From Dipteris shenzhenensis (lineage: Eukaryota; Polypodiophyta; Polypodiopsida; Gleicheniales): a DNA stretch of 64,000 nt. The translations under genes were made by a program, and so were the position numbers. The stretch lies in the NCBI GenBank assembly GCA_047967505.1, contig CM106541.1, one strand, 5' to 3'. Shown here one piece after another: positions 1 through 11,800 of this stretch. The notes below the pieces were generated by a model. It had not been told where the DNA came from and did not search any database. It saw nothing but the letters and a program-made list of their open reading frames with translations. Position 1 is the first letter of the stretch, and each line of letters starts with the position of its first letter.

Positions 1-1083
1 ATTAGGTATGCTAATAGTGCAAATATGTTATTAGCATATCTATTATTAGCATATGTGCTAATTATCTATCTATTATTAGCATATGTGCTAATTATCATAT
101 CTATCATTAGCATATGTGCTAATTAGCATATATATTATTATCAGGCATGTTATTAGTAGATTTGTGCTATTAGCATATTGTTAATAGCACATCTATTATT
201 AGCATATGTACTAGTTAGCACATAAGGTATTCTATTAGCATATTTGCTAATTAGCATATCTATTACTAGCATATCATTGAGCACATGTGTTATTGGCACA
301 TCTATTATTAGCATATATGCTAATTAGCAAGGAGCTATCTGGTAAGAAGCATGCTGTAAGGTTGAACGTCTCAAGTTTGCTAAGAGACCTCGAATTCAAC
401 ATACCTATGGTTTGAGCAAAATATATGATATTAGCTCACTTGTGTGTTAGCATATCTGTGAACATATCAGTTAGCATGTTGGTTAGTGAATCTGTGTTGT
501 TAGCAGGTGTTAACACACCTACTATTAGAGTATTTGGTGCTATGTGCATATTGTTATTAGCACAACTTATGCTAGCATATGTGATACTATATCAGTTAGC
601 ACATCTGTTAGCACATCTATTAGCACACCTGTTAGTACATCTATTATTAGTAGGTTTTTTATTAGCACTTATAGCATATTTGTTATTGGCATATATGCTA
701 ATTAGCATATGTGCTAATGAATCATATGTTATTATTAGCATATGTGCTAATTAGCATATCTATTATTATTAGGTATGCTAATAGTGGAAATATGTTATTA
801 CCATATCTGTTATTAGCATAGTGTGCTAATTATTACATCTATTATTAGCATATGTGCTAATCATCATATCTATCATTAACATATGTGCTAATTAGCATAT
901 ATATTATTATTAGGAATGTTATTAGCAAATTTATGCTATTAGCATATTGTTAATAGCACATCTAATATAAGCATATGTACTAGTTAGCACATCATGTATT
1001 GTATTAGCATATCTGTTACTAGCATATCTATTATTAGCATATGTGCTAATTAGCATATTAGCTTTACTAGCATACCTGTTATT
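1..1083. repeat. AT-rich TTAGCA/TGCTAA tandem array
   Basis: The stretch is built of degenerate units around ATTAGCATATCTATTATTAG followed by CATATGTGCTAATTAG. The core hexamer TTAGCA and its complement TGCTAA alternate, often meeting as the small palindrome TGCTAATTAGCA. The unit is roughly 30-60 bp and drifts along the array. Open frames here are translations of the repeat, as shown by their recycled Leu/Ala/His peptides, and are not genes. The array runs off the left edge of the window. Confidence 0.9.
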
Positions 1084-1221
1084 AGTAAACTTTTTTTTTC
1101 TCGTGAAATCCATGTTGAGTTATATTAGAAAGTTGTCCCCAAAGAGGAGAGTTGAATATAAAATATGAGAACAATAACGCATTAGTTACAACACTTTTCG
1201 CATTGAGGGGTCCCCTTTCAT

Positions 1222-1343
1222 GTCGATATGGCCTTTGAGGGTCCCCTCTAGGGGCAAGGGCCATATAGACATGCCACATATGTTTAGTGGAATGTCGATA
1301 TGGCCCTTGCCCTTAAAGATGACCCCTCAAGGGCCATATCGAT
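1222..1343. repeat. Nested inverted repeat (hairpin)
   Basis: The left arm (1222-1266) pairs with the right arm (1298-1343) around a 31-base loop. The inner 15 bp, ATATGGCCCTTGCCC at 1298-1312 and its complement at 1252-1266, match perfectly. The outer parts pair with a few mismatches. Each arm is itself a near-palindrome, because ATATGGCC begins it and GGCCATAT ends it. It is far more GC-rich than the AT arrays on both sides. It may be a small foldback element; no target duplication was recognised. Confidence 0.75.
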
Positions 1344-1418
1344 TACATTTTTAAATAGCTTAATATATGTTCTTAGAATGCCATCAAGAAGAAACAGATT
1401 AGGGCAAAAACATATACT

Positions 1419-1640
1419 TGTGTTAGCATACCTAAGTTAGCATACTTCTGTTAGCTTCCTTGTTAGCATATATATGGTAGTAAGTTAGCACACTTGTTTG
1501 CATACTTGTTAGCACACTTGTTAGAATACTGATGTTAGCATACTTATGTGAGTATACTAATGTTAGCATACTCGTTAGCACACTTGTTAGCATACTTATG
1601 TTAGCATACTTATGTCAGGATACTAATGTAAGTATGCACA
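1419..1640. repeat. One-orientation TTAGCA array
   Basis: About ten copies of GTTAGCA(T/C)AC with spacers such as TTGTTAGCACACTTG all read TTAGCA on the plus strand. No reverse-oriented TGCTAA was seen. It directly abuts the decayed transposon protein at 1635-2298. The array on the other side of that protein carries the opposite orientation. Confidence 0.8.
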
Positions 1641-2298
1641 AAAACTGAGACTTGTATTGAATGCTAGTGCATTGACTGAATCTCATTCTATTCTTTGAAA
1701 GCATAATTTTCTGTGAAGTCTACAATTGAGACAACCACATCATCAAGGAATTTGAGAATACACTCCTTGAATTGAAGCCCCTCCATTGGGCTATGTAGTT
1801 GTGTTTGATAAAGTGCTTCATTTCACTTTGTAAGAATTGCAAAAACTCCTAACGCTCCATATCTTTGTTCACAAGATATTTCCTCTTCTTCTGATTTCCA
1901 TGCTTGTCAGCATCATCCACATATTCAAATAACTTCACAGTGATGGTTTTCCCTTCCTTCATTGTCTTTCAGGGGTAACAAGCCAACTTCTTTATGCCAC
2001 AATCCTTGCATTCACCCATTAAACACTTCTTATGATGGAAGGTTGCATCATTCTGTGTTGGGCAGATCAATGACTCCCACAACTGAGTGAGACCTTTGTA
2101 AGTGTGTAGAGCAGATGAACATCTGTTGCTTGTGTCATCACTAGTAAAGAATGTGCATTTGCATTGACAATTCAAATGGATGCCAAAATTATAATGGCAC
2201 ATCGAGTTCAGCACATCTTTCAGAAAGGACATTTGCATATTGTATTCACAACAACATGTGTAGCCGTCCTCTAACTTGCACACAAAAAGGGGCTTCAA
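1635..2298 (-). pseudogene. Decayed cysteine-rich transposon protein
   Basis: Reading leftward on the minus strand, a 109-residue piece (2298-1969) is rich in paired cysteines: a CCC cluster, CQCKC, and CLMGECKDCG followed by LACYP. A frame change then leads to a Lys-rich piece with VKLFEYVDDADKHGN, a stop, and another shift. The last piece reads KFLDDVVVSIVDFTENYAFK, then a stop, then NEIQSMH and HSIQVSVFVH. The run ENYxFK..NEIQSMHxHSIQVS resembles a block I associate with DDE-type transposases of uncharacterised transposons in plants and animals; that assignment is from memory and is inference. At least two frameshifts and two stops show it is dead. No complete start or end was found. It sits between two opposite-facing TTAGCA arrays, which may be the ends of its element. 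Confidence 0.5.
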
Positions 2299-2409
2299 AT
2301 ATTCAACTCAAACTTGCACTTTGGATTTTTCTATTTAAATTAGTGAAAGAGATCAAGCTACCATCAAAAGGAATGCGCAGTTGCTTGTTAGAAATTATCT
2401 CAAAATTCT

Positions 2410-3850
2410 AGGTGCTAGCGACCGATCGCAGGAGAACAAGCATTGCAAGTGCTAACAGGTAGTACAGGTGCTAATAGGCAGTGTAGATGCTAACATGTAG
2501 TGCAAGTGGTAATTAACATAGCTAGTAGGTGTAGCAACAAGAATTGTAGATGCTAATAGGCATTCCCGGTGCTAATAGGCATATCAGGTGCTAATGAGCA
2601 CAATTAGTAGGTGTAATAATAGGCATTACATGTGCTAAGTAGCATCTGGTAGTGGTAGATTAGAGTGCTAATAAGCATTGCACTTGAGCCAACAAGGATC
2701 GCAAGTGCTAGCAACCACAAGTGGTGCTGGCAAGAATTGTATGTGCTAACTAGCATATGGTAGTGGTAGATGAGAGTGCTAACAAGCATTACAAGTGCTA
2801 AGAAGCATATGGTAGTGGTAGATGAGAGTGCTAATAAGCATTGCAAGCACTAACAAGGATTGTAGGTGCTAGCAACTACAAGTGGTCGTGGCAAGAATTG
2901 TATGTGCTAACAAGCACAAGCATTTCTTGTCAGCACATGCAATTCTTGTTAGGATGTGCATGTTATTGCATGTGCTAACAAGAACATGCAACAATAGGCA
3001 TTGCACGTGCTAACTAGCATCTGGAAGTGGTAGATGAGAGTGCTAATAAGCATTGCACTTGCGCTAACAAGGATGGCAGGGTGCTAATAAGCATTGCAGG
3101 TGCTAGCAACCACAAGTGCTGTTGGTAAGGATTATAGGTGCTAACTAGCATATGGTAGTGGTAGATGAGAGTGCTAATAAGCATTGCAAGTGCTAACAAG
3201 GATTACATGTGCTAACAAGCATTGTAGGTTAGCAACTACAGGTGGTGTTGGCAATAATGGCATGTGCTAACATGCGCAAGCATTTCTTGCTAGCACATGC
3301 TTACAAGCACATGCAAATCTTGTTAGGAGATTCTTGTTATTGCATGGGCTAACAAGCACTTGCAATTAGAGGCATTGCATGTACTAACTAGCATCTGATA
3401 GTGGTAGATGACAGTGCTAATAAGCATTTCAAGTGCTAATAAGGACTGCAGGTGCTAAAAAGCATTACAGGTGCTAGCAAATGCAAGTGGTGCTAGAAAG
3501 AATTACATGTGCTAACAAGCACTAAATGTGCTAGTAGATGAGAGTGCTAATTGCAAGTGCTAGCCAAGATTGATAGTGCTAATTGCAAGTGCTAACAAGC
3601 ATTATAGGTGACAGCAAGCATTGATTGTGGTAGCAAGTATTGTATATGCCAAGTAGCCTATGACATTGGTAGAAGAGAGTGCTAATTAGAATATGATAAT
3701 TATAATTAGTATATGGCAATGGCCAAAGGTGAGTGGAAACCATCCAATGATTTTCATTAATAGCACATGATAGTGGAAATCAACATATCATACTGTAACT
3801 ATCATGTTAGTGGTGGTAAGTTGCAATGCAGGTGCTATCAATCATGCACT
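2410..3850. repeat. TGCTAA array, opposite orientation
   Basis: Degenerate units of the form (A/G)AGTGCTAACAAGCATTGCA and GGTGCTAATAGGCAT fill 1.4 kb, with a longer recurrent block including CTAGCATATGGTAGTGGTAG and a GTAGATGAGAGTGCTAATAA junction. The hexamer TGCTAA dominates, and TTAGCA is rare. A higher-order unit of several hundred bases recurs near 2640, 2800, 3020, 3150 and 3390. Translations give recycled LALAMLISTLIYHYHMLVST peptides, so no gene is called. Confidence 0.9.
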
Positions 3851-3908
3851 TTAGTAGGTTGTATCTGAGGCTCCTCGAGAAGGTGTACGTGGCGCATGAT
3901 GTAAATAT

Positions 3909-4892
3909 TTATGCCAACTCTTTCCTAGCACACGTCCTTCTTGTTGGGGGAAGCACATGTCTTGGCCTCCCAAAATGATTATACAAGTTCCTTTGTTTCA
4001 TCAGTGATTGGGTTAGTATGATGTTGCTTCCAACATGCAACCAATGAGAATAATCTAGTACCATCATCAGCCCTACATAGACTTTGGGCCTTGCCTCATA
4101 AAAGCCATGTATATGAACTTGAAGTACTCTTGAGACCTTTTCTAGAGCAATGTGATTGGATTTCATCAGCATAGTCAATGCAATTTTCTTCAAAAACAAC
4201 TCATCCGATGAAAGCTGTATTGTGAACATTGTCAATGAGGCATGCTTGAATGTCACCTTTTCTCTTGATGAAAGGTCACGATGGCATTGCACCCAAGGAT
4301 GTTGTAGTATTGAATTGAAAAGTTTAGTCTTGAGTTCTACACCCATTAGGAGAAAATAGAGCTTATTTTGGTGCCTTTTAGGTTAGACAAAAAATATAGG
4401 TGGAGACCTGTAGGGATGTGAATGCGTTGACTCATCTACATCTCTCGAGTTAGTACAGCAGCCTCGACCCTTACTACTCTTCCTTCCCTTATGATGAGAG
4501 GGGATGGCTGAGTAGGTCCAGCCATCGGTGTAGGAGAGGGAAGAGCTGAGGTCCTCTAGGATAGTAGAGAGAAGAATCTTGTTGCCTCCACATCGCTCAT
4601 CTGTGCGACAAATGCGTTGGGACTCCTGATGAAGCCATGGGTTGCTAGCAAAGAAGTTTCTCGAGGGGTATCTTGCAGTGCTAGGTCCGAGAGGAGTCGG
4701 GCCAGGGGTAGTCATAGGGTTAGGCCCTTGAGGAATCGCCTGAGTAGAATCAAAGTCCTCTAGAAAGTAGAGATCATGATGTCTCCTCCTACAAGGGTTT
4801 TCGTACTCATCAGATGTGCGACGTGATCCCATGTCTAATTTGGGGAGATTGGACAAACATAGACACAAACTTGAAGACAAAAACAAACACAA
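3909..4892 (-). pseudogene. Unrecognised broken reading frame
   Basis: Two open stretches lie in the same minus-strand frame, 4892-4383 (about 169 residues) and 4346-3909 (145 residues), separated by a stop near 4383. The first half is Ser/Arg/Pro-rich and contains PMTTPGPTPLGPSTARYPS. The second half looks like a folded protein and contains FKHASLTMFTIQLSSDELF and LMMVLDYSHWLHVG. No family was recognised. The shared frame over nearly 1 kb, in DNA unlike the arrays around it, suggests a once-coding sequence, perhaps part of a transposon. The supposed first Met lies in a hydrophobic run, and the true start is unknown. Confidence 0.3.
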
Positions 4893-4899
4893 GAGTGGG

Positions 4900-5110
4900 T
4901 AAGAAGTGAAAAGATAATTAATTACTTAAGACAATTATGAAATTCAAACTTAAGAAATTATGAAAAGACAATTAATCACTTGTGAAAATTATGAAATGAC
5001 ATCAACACAGAAAGGACAAATATGAAAGGACAATTATTTACTTAAGACAATTATGAAAAGCCAGTTTTGAAATAACAAATATTTATGAAAGACAAGTGGA
5101 ATCCAAGAAG
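4900..5110. repeat. Short AT-rich repeat of GACAATTATGAAA
   Basis: The motif GACAATTATGAAA and close variants recur about six times with ACTTAAGA spacers. It is low-complexity sequence with no reading frame of note. The next 200 bases to 5310 hold nothing recognised. Confidence 0.7.
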
Positions 5111-5309
5111 GTTTTCATATATTAAAAAAATCGCCAAAAATACTATTGTTAAACAACAGTTCTCATGTACCAAAAGAGAGTGCAAAATATGTCTTCAAAA
5201 GTATGCTTAAGCAAAATTTGTCCCCAAAAGAGAAATTCTCCAAAAATGCCAAAATAGTGGAGGAGGTCTACTGCTTTGTATTACGTAAATGCAAGAGAAG
5301 GAAAAGAGG

Positions 5310-6157
5310 AGAAAAAGAGAGGGGAAAAGAGAGCAAATGCATATGCATATGAAAAGAGAGAAAAAGAGATGAAAGAGAGGGAAAAAGAGAAGGTAAAAGA
5401 AGAGAAAGCATGGGCTTATGCTTATGCATGAGCATATGGGCATAACCATATGAGCATATGCTCATGCATCTACTTTAGCATATGAGCATAAGCATACGCA
5501 AATGCATATGCTTATGAAAAGAGAGAAAAGAGGATGAAAGAGGGGAAAAGAGAGGGAAAAAGAGAGGGGAAAAGAAGAGGGCAAAAGAAGAAAAGAGAGG
5601 AAAAAAGAGAGGGAAAAAGAGAAGAAACAGGGGAAAAGAGAAGGAAAAAGAAGAGGGGAAAATAAGAAAAGAGTTGAAAAGAGAGAAGTCATATGCTTTG
5701 CTATGCTCATGTATGAGCATATGAGCATATGAGCATATGAGCAAATGCTCGTGTATGAGCATAAGCATATGAGCGTATGCTCATGCATCTACTTTCTCTT
5801 ATGACCATAAGCCTATGCATATGAAAAGAGAGAAAAAGAGATGAAATAGAGGGGAAAAGAGAGGGAAAAAGAAGAGAAAGCATATGCTTATGCTTATGCA
5901 TGAGCATATGAGCATATGCTCATGTATGAGCATAAGCATATGAGCATATGCTCATGCATCTACTTTAGCATATGGGCATAAGCATACTCAAATGCACATG
6001 CTTATGAAAAGAGAGAAAAAAGGATGAAAGAGGGGAAAAGAGAGGGGAAAAGAAGAAAAGAGAGGAAAAAAGAGAGGGAAAAAGTCAAGGAAGAGGGGAA
6101 AAGAGAAGGAAAAAGAAGAGGGGAAAATAAGAAAAGAGTTGAAAAGAGAGAAATCAT
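5310..6157. repeat. Purine-rich and ATGAGCATA compound array
   Basis: Blocks of GAGAGGGAAAA-type purine sequence alternate with blocks built from CATATGAGCATAAGC. A direct repeat of about 200-230 bp is visible: 5462-5693 and 5956-6157 both run from CATCTACTTTAGCATATG through a purine block to GAAAAGAGTTGAAAAGAG. The second copy is about 30 bp shorter. Long Ser/Leu/Phe-rich minus-strand frames here are translations of the polypyrimidine strand and are not genes. The 140 bp from 6158 to the copia LTR are ordinary flank. Confidence 0.85.
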
Positions 6158-6298
6158 ATGGACAACACTCTTTCCCACTAACTTCTTGATTTTTATCATA
6201 TTTATTGGGGGTTGGTTCAGCATCCTATTCAAGACAATATTCAACCATTCCTAAACTACATAGTCAAACAATAGTAACTTTACAATTTCGATAGGTTA

Positions 6299-6469
6299 TG
6301 TGGGGGTTAAAGGTCATTGTGCCTTTACCCCGATTATGTACAATACTCAAACACATATATAAATGAATGAAAAAGAAGATTAGGGTGGTTCTACACCCAC
6401 CAAAACTTGTGTGGCTCTCTGTCTCTCTCTCTCCTTCTTTCGTTCTTGCTTTCGTTGAGAGCACTCTCA
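6299..6469 (+). repeat. 5' LTR of copia copy 1
   Basis: Begins TGTGGGGGTTAAAGG and ends GAGAGCACTCTCA. A TATA-like ATATATAAAT lies in the middle, as expected for a promoter and R region. A run of CT dinucleotides sits about 40 bp before the 3' end. Confidence 0.95.
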
Positions 6470-6471
6470 AC

Positions 6472-6484
6472 TGGTATCAGAGCC
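6472..6484 (+). other. Primer binding site, copia copy 1
   Basis: TGGTATCAGAGCC starts two bases after the LTR. This is the usual plant copia site complementary to the 3' end of initiator tRNA-Met, used to prime minus-strand DNA synthesis. Confidence 0.95.
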
Positions 6485-7919
6485 CGAGTGATCTAGCTGA
6501 GCGTGCGTGAATGCTTGGAAGCTCAGTAGCTTTGTGGGAGGAAGGAGAAGCTTTGTGGGAAGCTTTGTGGGTGACTTTACTTGCATCCGAGTGTGCAGAG
6601 ACCTTGGAGGAACCTTTGGAAAAGTCACTTTGGCTTTGCGAAGTGGTTTTGAGAGCCTGTTAAGTGATTTCAAAGAAAAAAGTCGTTTTTTGAGCTTTTC
6701 CCTGTTCCGTTCGACGACAGAGACTCCATATTAACTTGTAGAGGCAACTATTGCTTGCTTTTGGTGTCCACTTCACTTCAGGAGCTTGAAAACACCTTCA
6801 TTCTTGAATCTGGGGTCATTTCATTGGATTTCTGACTCACTGTGTCAGTTTCTGCGTTTTTTGCCCGGGTGTTGGAACTCAAGTTTGGAGCAACCATTTG
6901 TAGATCTGTTAGTTTCGGTGGACTCAGGAGGTCCTAAAACTTCTATGTTGCTCATCATTCGCACTCCGGTGGAGTTTACAAACAGTTCTGTTTCCATAAA
7001 CGTTTTTCAGTCCGTGTGTTGGACCCAGTGATTGAGACCACGGTTTCCAAAACTGTCTGTCCCATTGCGTTCCGGACGCCCAAAAACCCCTACCTATCAG
7101 TTCTTGCGTAATTCGGTGGAGGATTTTCAGAGTTATAGATCTCTGTGTATTCGATTTCGTCTCTCTGTTATGCATTTTCCATTCTAAGGTTTTGAAACCT
7201 TAGATTTATGCCACATGGCAGTGGATAAGTGTTGACTCCCATTTCTCACTCATCGGTTAGGATTTTGGAGTTCTCGCAGAAGAGAGATATTTGTAGATTT
7301 TTTTGCTGAGTCCGATTATGCAATGGCACCCATGTTTTGAAGCATCTCAGGTTGTATTTTCAGTAGCGCTCATTACCGTGGGACTATGATTTCTTGAGCA
7401 TACCTTATGCAGATCACTCTGGTTGTAGTTTGAGCAGTGTTTGAGCAGTGTGCGCTCATTCGTGGTCTGCATTGGGTTGCAGTGGATGATTTATAGGCCA
7501 TTTGGATGCATCGTGGTCCTTATTGGATGCGCTGATAGGCCCAAATTGCCTTGTGGGATGCTATTTTTATGGACGCTTTGCACATGGATGCTATTTTATG
7601 CTGAGGGATAGCTTTGACACATTGCAGGTGATGCACTGATAGTGCTATGCTCTCTTGGATGAGATATTATTGATGCATATGCCAGTGGACAGTGTTTATG
7701 CTTGAGTCATTTGGCACTTATTGGCATTTTCTTTTGGGCCAGATTTGCTCATATGGATGCATAGTATATGCACATGAGTCAGATACATCTTTTGATGCTT
7801 TGAGCTTTGAGTTTTGGTGATATTTCACTCTATTGTGGCATACACATTTGGGTGCACCTGGTATTAGGTGTGATTCTCTCTTGAGGCACTAGCATTTGGG
7901 ATTTTGCTTTATTTGCATC
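6485..7919 (+). other. Long untranslated leader, copia copy 1
   Basis: About 1.4 kb lies between the primer site and the gag start, and it is conserved in copy 2 (40041-41466). Short frames inside are interrupted at different places in the two copies, so coding is unlikely. Copy 1 has an 11-base tandem duplication (TTTGAGCAGTG near 7428-7450) that copy 2 lacks. The region presumably carries packaging and dimerisation signals; that role is inferred. Confidence 0.7.
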
Positions 7920-8862
7920 ATGGCATCCTCTTCCATGTCTGAAAAGGAGTTTTTCAACATTAAAAAGTTTGATGGGACAAACTTTTCTTTGTGGAAAGAA
8001 CAAATAAGGGATGTGCTTATTCAAAAGAAGCAGATTAAACCCTTGGCAGGGATTGAAGCTAAGCCTGCAAATATGTCTGAGGATGATTGGAATGAGTTGG
8101 ATGCATTAGCAAAGTCTACTATTAGACTTCATCTTGCAGAGTCAGTTTATTTCACAGTAGTGAATGAGCAGACTACGGAAGATTTGTGGAAGAAACTGTG
8201 TGCCACTTAAGAGAAGGAAACTGCCTCTAATAAAGTTTACCTCATGAAGAGGTTGTTTGAGCTGCAGATGAAGGAAGGGTCTCCATTGCTTCTCACTTGA
8301 ATGAATTCAATATTATTTTCAGCCAGCTTCAGGCTCAGAAAATGAAATTTGATGCGGAGACTAAGGCAATATTTCTCTTATGTTCATTGCCATCCTCATG
8401 GGATACCTTCCGTACAGCTGTCAGTAACTCTGCACCTAGTGGAGTACAGAAATTTGATGATGTTGTGGGTAGCTTGTTGGCCGAGGAGATTAGACGGAAG
8501 TCTATGGATGGCAACAAGCAGGATGTAGCCTTAAATTTGCAAAGGGGCAGATCACAGTTCAGGGGGAAGTCCCAAGAAAGAGGGAAGTCTCGTAGCAAAT
8601 CCAGGGCACAGAACATTGAGTGTTACCATTGTGGCAAGAAGGGCCATATGAAAAAGGATTGCTACAAGCTGAAAAGAGAGCAAAAGGATAAGAAAAAGAA
8701 TGCAAATTGGGGTGCAAATCAAAAGGAAGAGAGTCCAAGGGAGGACAAAGGAAAAGTGAAGATCGAGGAGATCAATGTAGTCACACATGATAGTGACAAT
8801 GACGTTCTCTTCATGTCTAGTTTATCTACAGAGTTGCTTATGCATATTCCCTGGATTGGATT
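7920..8862 (+). pseudogene. Copia gag (capsid-nucleocapsid), copy 1, broken
   Basis: Gag forms the particle that packages element RNA. The start is the ATG at 7920 (MASSSMSEKEFF), chosen because copy 2 conserves it and the copia-type capsid sequence begins there (FDGTNFSLWKEQIRDVL). A basic RGRSQFRGKSQERGKSRSKS stretch precedes an intact CCHC zinc knuckle at 8621-8662 (CYHCGKKGHMKKDC), which binds RNA. Lesions: a TAA at 8208-8210 where copy 2 has a Tyr codon, a one-base deletion near 8279, and a 13-base deletion between 8840 and 8841 that shifts the frame before protease. The family is certain; the gene is dead. Confidence 0.9.
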
Positions 8863-11800
8863 TTGGATTCTGGTGCTTCATTCCATGTTACTCCCCATAG
8901 GAAATGGTTCTCCACTTATGACAGTGGAAAGACAGGTTGTGTGCATCTTGGAAATAACTATGCATGTGACATAGTGGGAGCAGGTCACATGAGGTTTTCT
9001 TTTGCAAATGGGTCTGCATTTGTTTTGAAACATGTGAGACATGTGCCTAAGCTGACCAAGAGTCTTATTTCAGTGGGTCAGCTAGATGATGCTGGTTTTC
9101 ACTCCACTTTTGGCTTTCAAAGTTGGAAAATTCAGAAGGGCTCTATGCTTTTAGCCAGGGGTGCCAAGTGTGGGACTTTGTATCCCTTACATGTATCAGG
9201 GGTATTTGATCATGTTGTTGCAATAACTGAGCAGCCAAGCACTTCTTTGTGGCATTGCAGGTTGGGGCACATGAGCTAGAATGGAATGAAACTCTTATGG
9301 CATTTGGGTTATGTACCGCATTTATGTACCGCATTTGAGTTTCTCTGATTTTGAATTTTGTGAGCACTGTCTCTATGGGAAGCAGACTAAATCAGCCCAT
9401 AAAAGAAGGGGAAAGAAAGAGTTTGAAAAGCTTGATTTGGTGCATTCAGATGTATGCGGTCCCATGCCTACACGGTCATTAGGTGGGGCTGAATACTATG
9501 TGACATTCATTGATGATGCAACTAGGAAAGTGTGGGCTTATGCTATAGCTTGGAAGAGTGATGTGTTCCAGGTATTTCAGAAATGGCTGGCCTTGGTTGA
9601 GAATCAGTCAGGTAGAACGCTTAAATGCCTACGGACTGACAAGGGTGGAGAGTATCTCTCTCATGACTTTCAGCATTTCTGTGATACACGTGGGATTAAG
9701 AGGGAGCTTACATCCCCTCGTACTCCAGAGCAAAATCCAGTTGCAGAAAAGATGAACCGTACCATTCAAGAAAGGTTGCAATGCATGCTTTCCAATGCAA
9801 GTCTTTTTGGTGGTTTTTGGGCTGAGGTAATGAAGACTGCAGTGCATGTGATCAGTGCATGTGATCAATAGATCACCTAGTAAGAGTTTGGATGGTGGTA
9901 TTCCTGAAGAGGCATGGAGTGGCAAGAAGCCCTCTTACTCTCATTTGCATATATTTGGGTGTGAGGCATATGCACATGTGCCAAAAGAGCTTCAAAAGAA
10001 GCTAGATCCTAAGTCTAGGAAATGCATCTTTCTAGGTTATGGTGAAAGTGGAGAGATGGGCTATCATCTCTGGGATCCAGAATCAAAGAAGATCATACGC
10101 AGCCATGATGTGGTCTTCAATGAGAAGAAGATGCATAAGGCACCCATGAGGGATGTGGAAATGAGGAGAATCACTTTCCAGGATGTGAATCCACCTGCAT
10201 ATGTTGATAGACAGCAAGCTGTCCATGCACCAAATGTGCAAGAAATGGTACCACCAAGTACTCCCATAGGTATACAATCAAGGGTAGATGATGGATCATC
10301 TATTGGTGGAAATGATGAGCCAAATGTGGCTGATATGCAGGTGGGACAGCAAGCTGAAATGCCCTTGAGAAGATCTTCTAGAGTGTCTAGACCGCCTGAT
10401 AGGTTTGTTCCAGGGGTAGACTATGTGATGCTTACTGATTGCGGGGAGCCTTCTTGCTATAGAGAGGCTATGATGCGTGAGGATCAACGCAAGTGGGAGT
10501 ATGCTATGCAATCAGAGATGAGTTCACTTATGAAGAATAAGACTTGGGACTTGGTTTCTTTGCCACATGGAAAGAAAGCCTTGCCATGTAAATGGGTCTA
10601 CAAAATGAAGGTCACAGGTGATGATATGCCTAGATACAAGGCCCGTTTGGTTGTGAAAGGGTTCAAGCAAGAGAAGGGTGTGGACTTTGATGAGATATTC
10701 TCTCCGGTTGTGAAGATGACCACACTTAGATGCATGCTTGGACTAGTGGCAGTAGAGGATATGGAGCTTATGCAGATGGATGTCAAGACAGCTTTCTTGC
10801 ATGGGGATTTGCATGAGGAAATTTACATGGTGCAGTCGGAAGGCTTTGAAGAAAAGGGCAAAGAGCATTTAGTTTGCAAGCTGAAGAAGAGTCTCTATGG
10901 TCTTAAGCAAGCACCTAGAGAATGGTATCAGAAGTTTGATGCTTTCAATCAGTCCGAGGGTTTTAGACGGAGTGAAATTGATCACTGCCTCTACACTAAA
11001 AGGGCTAAGGATAATAGCCTGATAATCTTGGCACTATATGTGGATGATATGCTATTGGCTAGCAAGAATACTTATGAGCTAGATGCATTAAAGGCCAAGT
11101 TGCATGAGGCCTTTGATATGAAGGATTTGGGATTTGCAGGTCATATTCTTGGTATGCGCATCACGTGTGATCGGAGTAGGAAACTCCTTTGGCTTTCACA
11201 AAAAGAGTATGTTACAAAAGTATTGCAGCATTTCAATATGGAGGGGGGGAAGGCAGTGAGTACTCGATTGCCTCCATATGTGAAACTGAGTCACACAGAT
11301 AGTCCTAAATCAGATGAGGAAAGGGCCATGATGGCCAAGGTTCCTTATGCATCAGCAGTTGGGATTCTTATGTATGCTATGATAGCTACTAGACCAGACA
11401 TTGCATTTGCAGTGGGAGTTGTTAGCCGATATATGGCTAATCCAGGAAAGAGGCATTGGGAGGCAGTTAAGTGCATCATGAGGTACATGAAAGGTACCAA
11501 GGAGATGTGCATCTGCTTTGGTAAAGGAGACATGCGTGTACTTGGGTACATAGATTCAGACTATGCAGGGCATGTGGATAGTAGGAGATCCACTTCTGGT
11601 TATGTGTTCACCTTTGCAGGTGGTGCATTGTCGTGGATGTCTCGTGCACAGAAGTGTGTTGCTTTGTCTACCACAGAGGCTGAGTATGTTGCAGCCACAG
11701 AGGGTTGCAAGGAGGCTATATGGCTTGATCGGCTAGTGGGAGATTTGGGGATTCATACAGGTGTACCGACATTGCATAGTGATTCCATGAGTGCTATTCA

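Noticed and set aside
425-754. 109-codon Leu/Ala/His-rich frame
   Set aside because: It is a translation of the TTAGCA array; the peptide repeats with the DNA unit and has no independent support.
2604-3199. Frames with repeated LALAMLISTLIYHYHMLVST
   Set aside because: Products of the TGCTAA array, not proteins.
2410-3850. CRISPR-like array
   Set aside because: Units and spacers are both degenerate and variable in length, and the DNA is clearly eukaryotic.
5207-6244. Ser/Leu/Phe-rich frames resembling signal-rich membrane proteins
   Set aside because: They are the complement of the purine-rich array.
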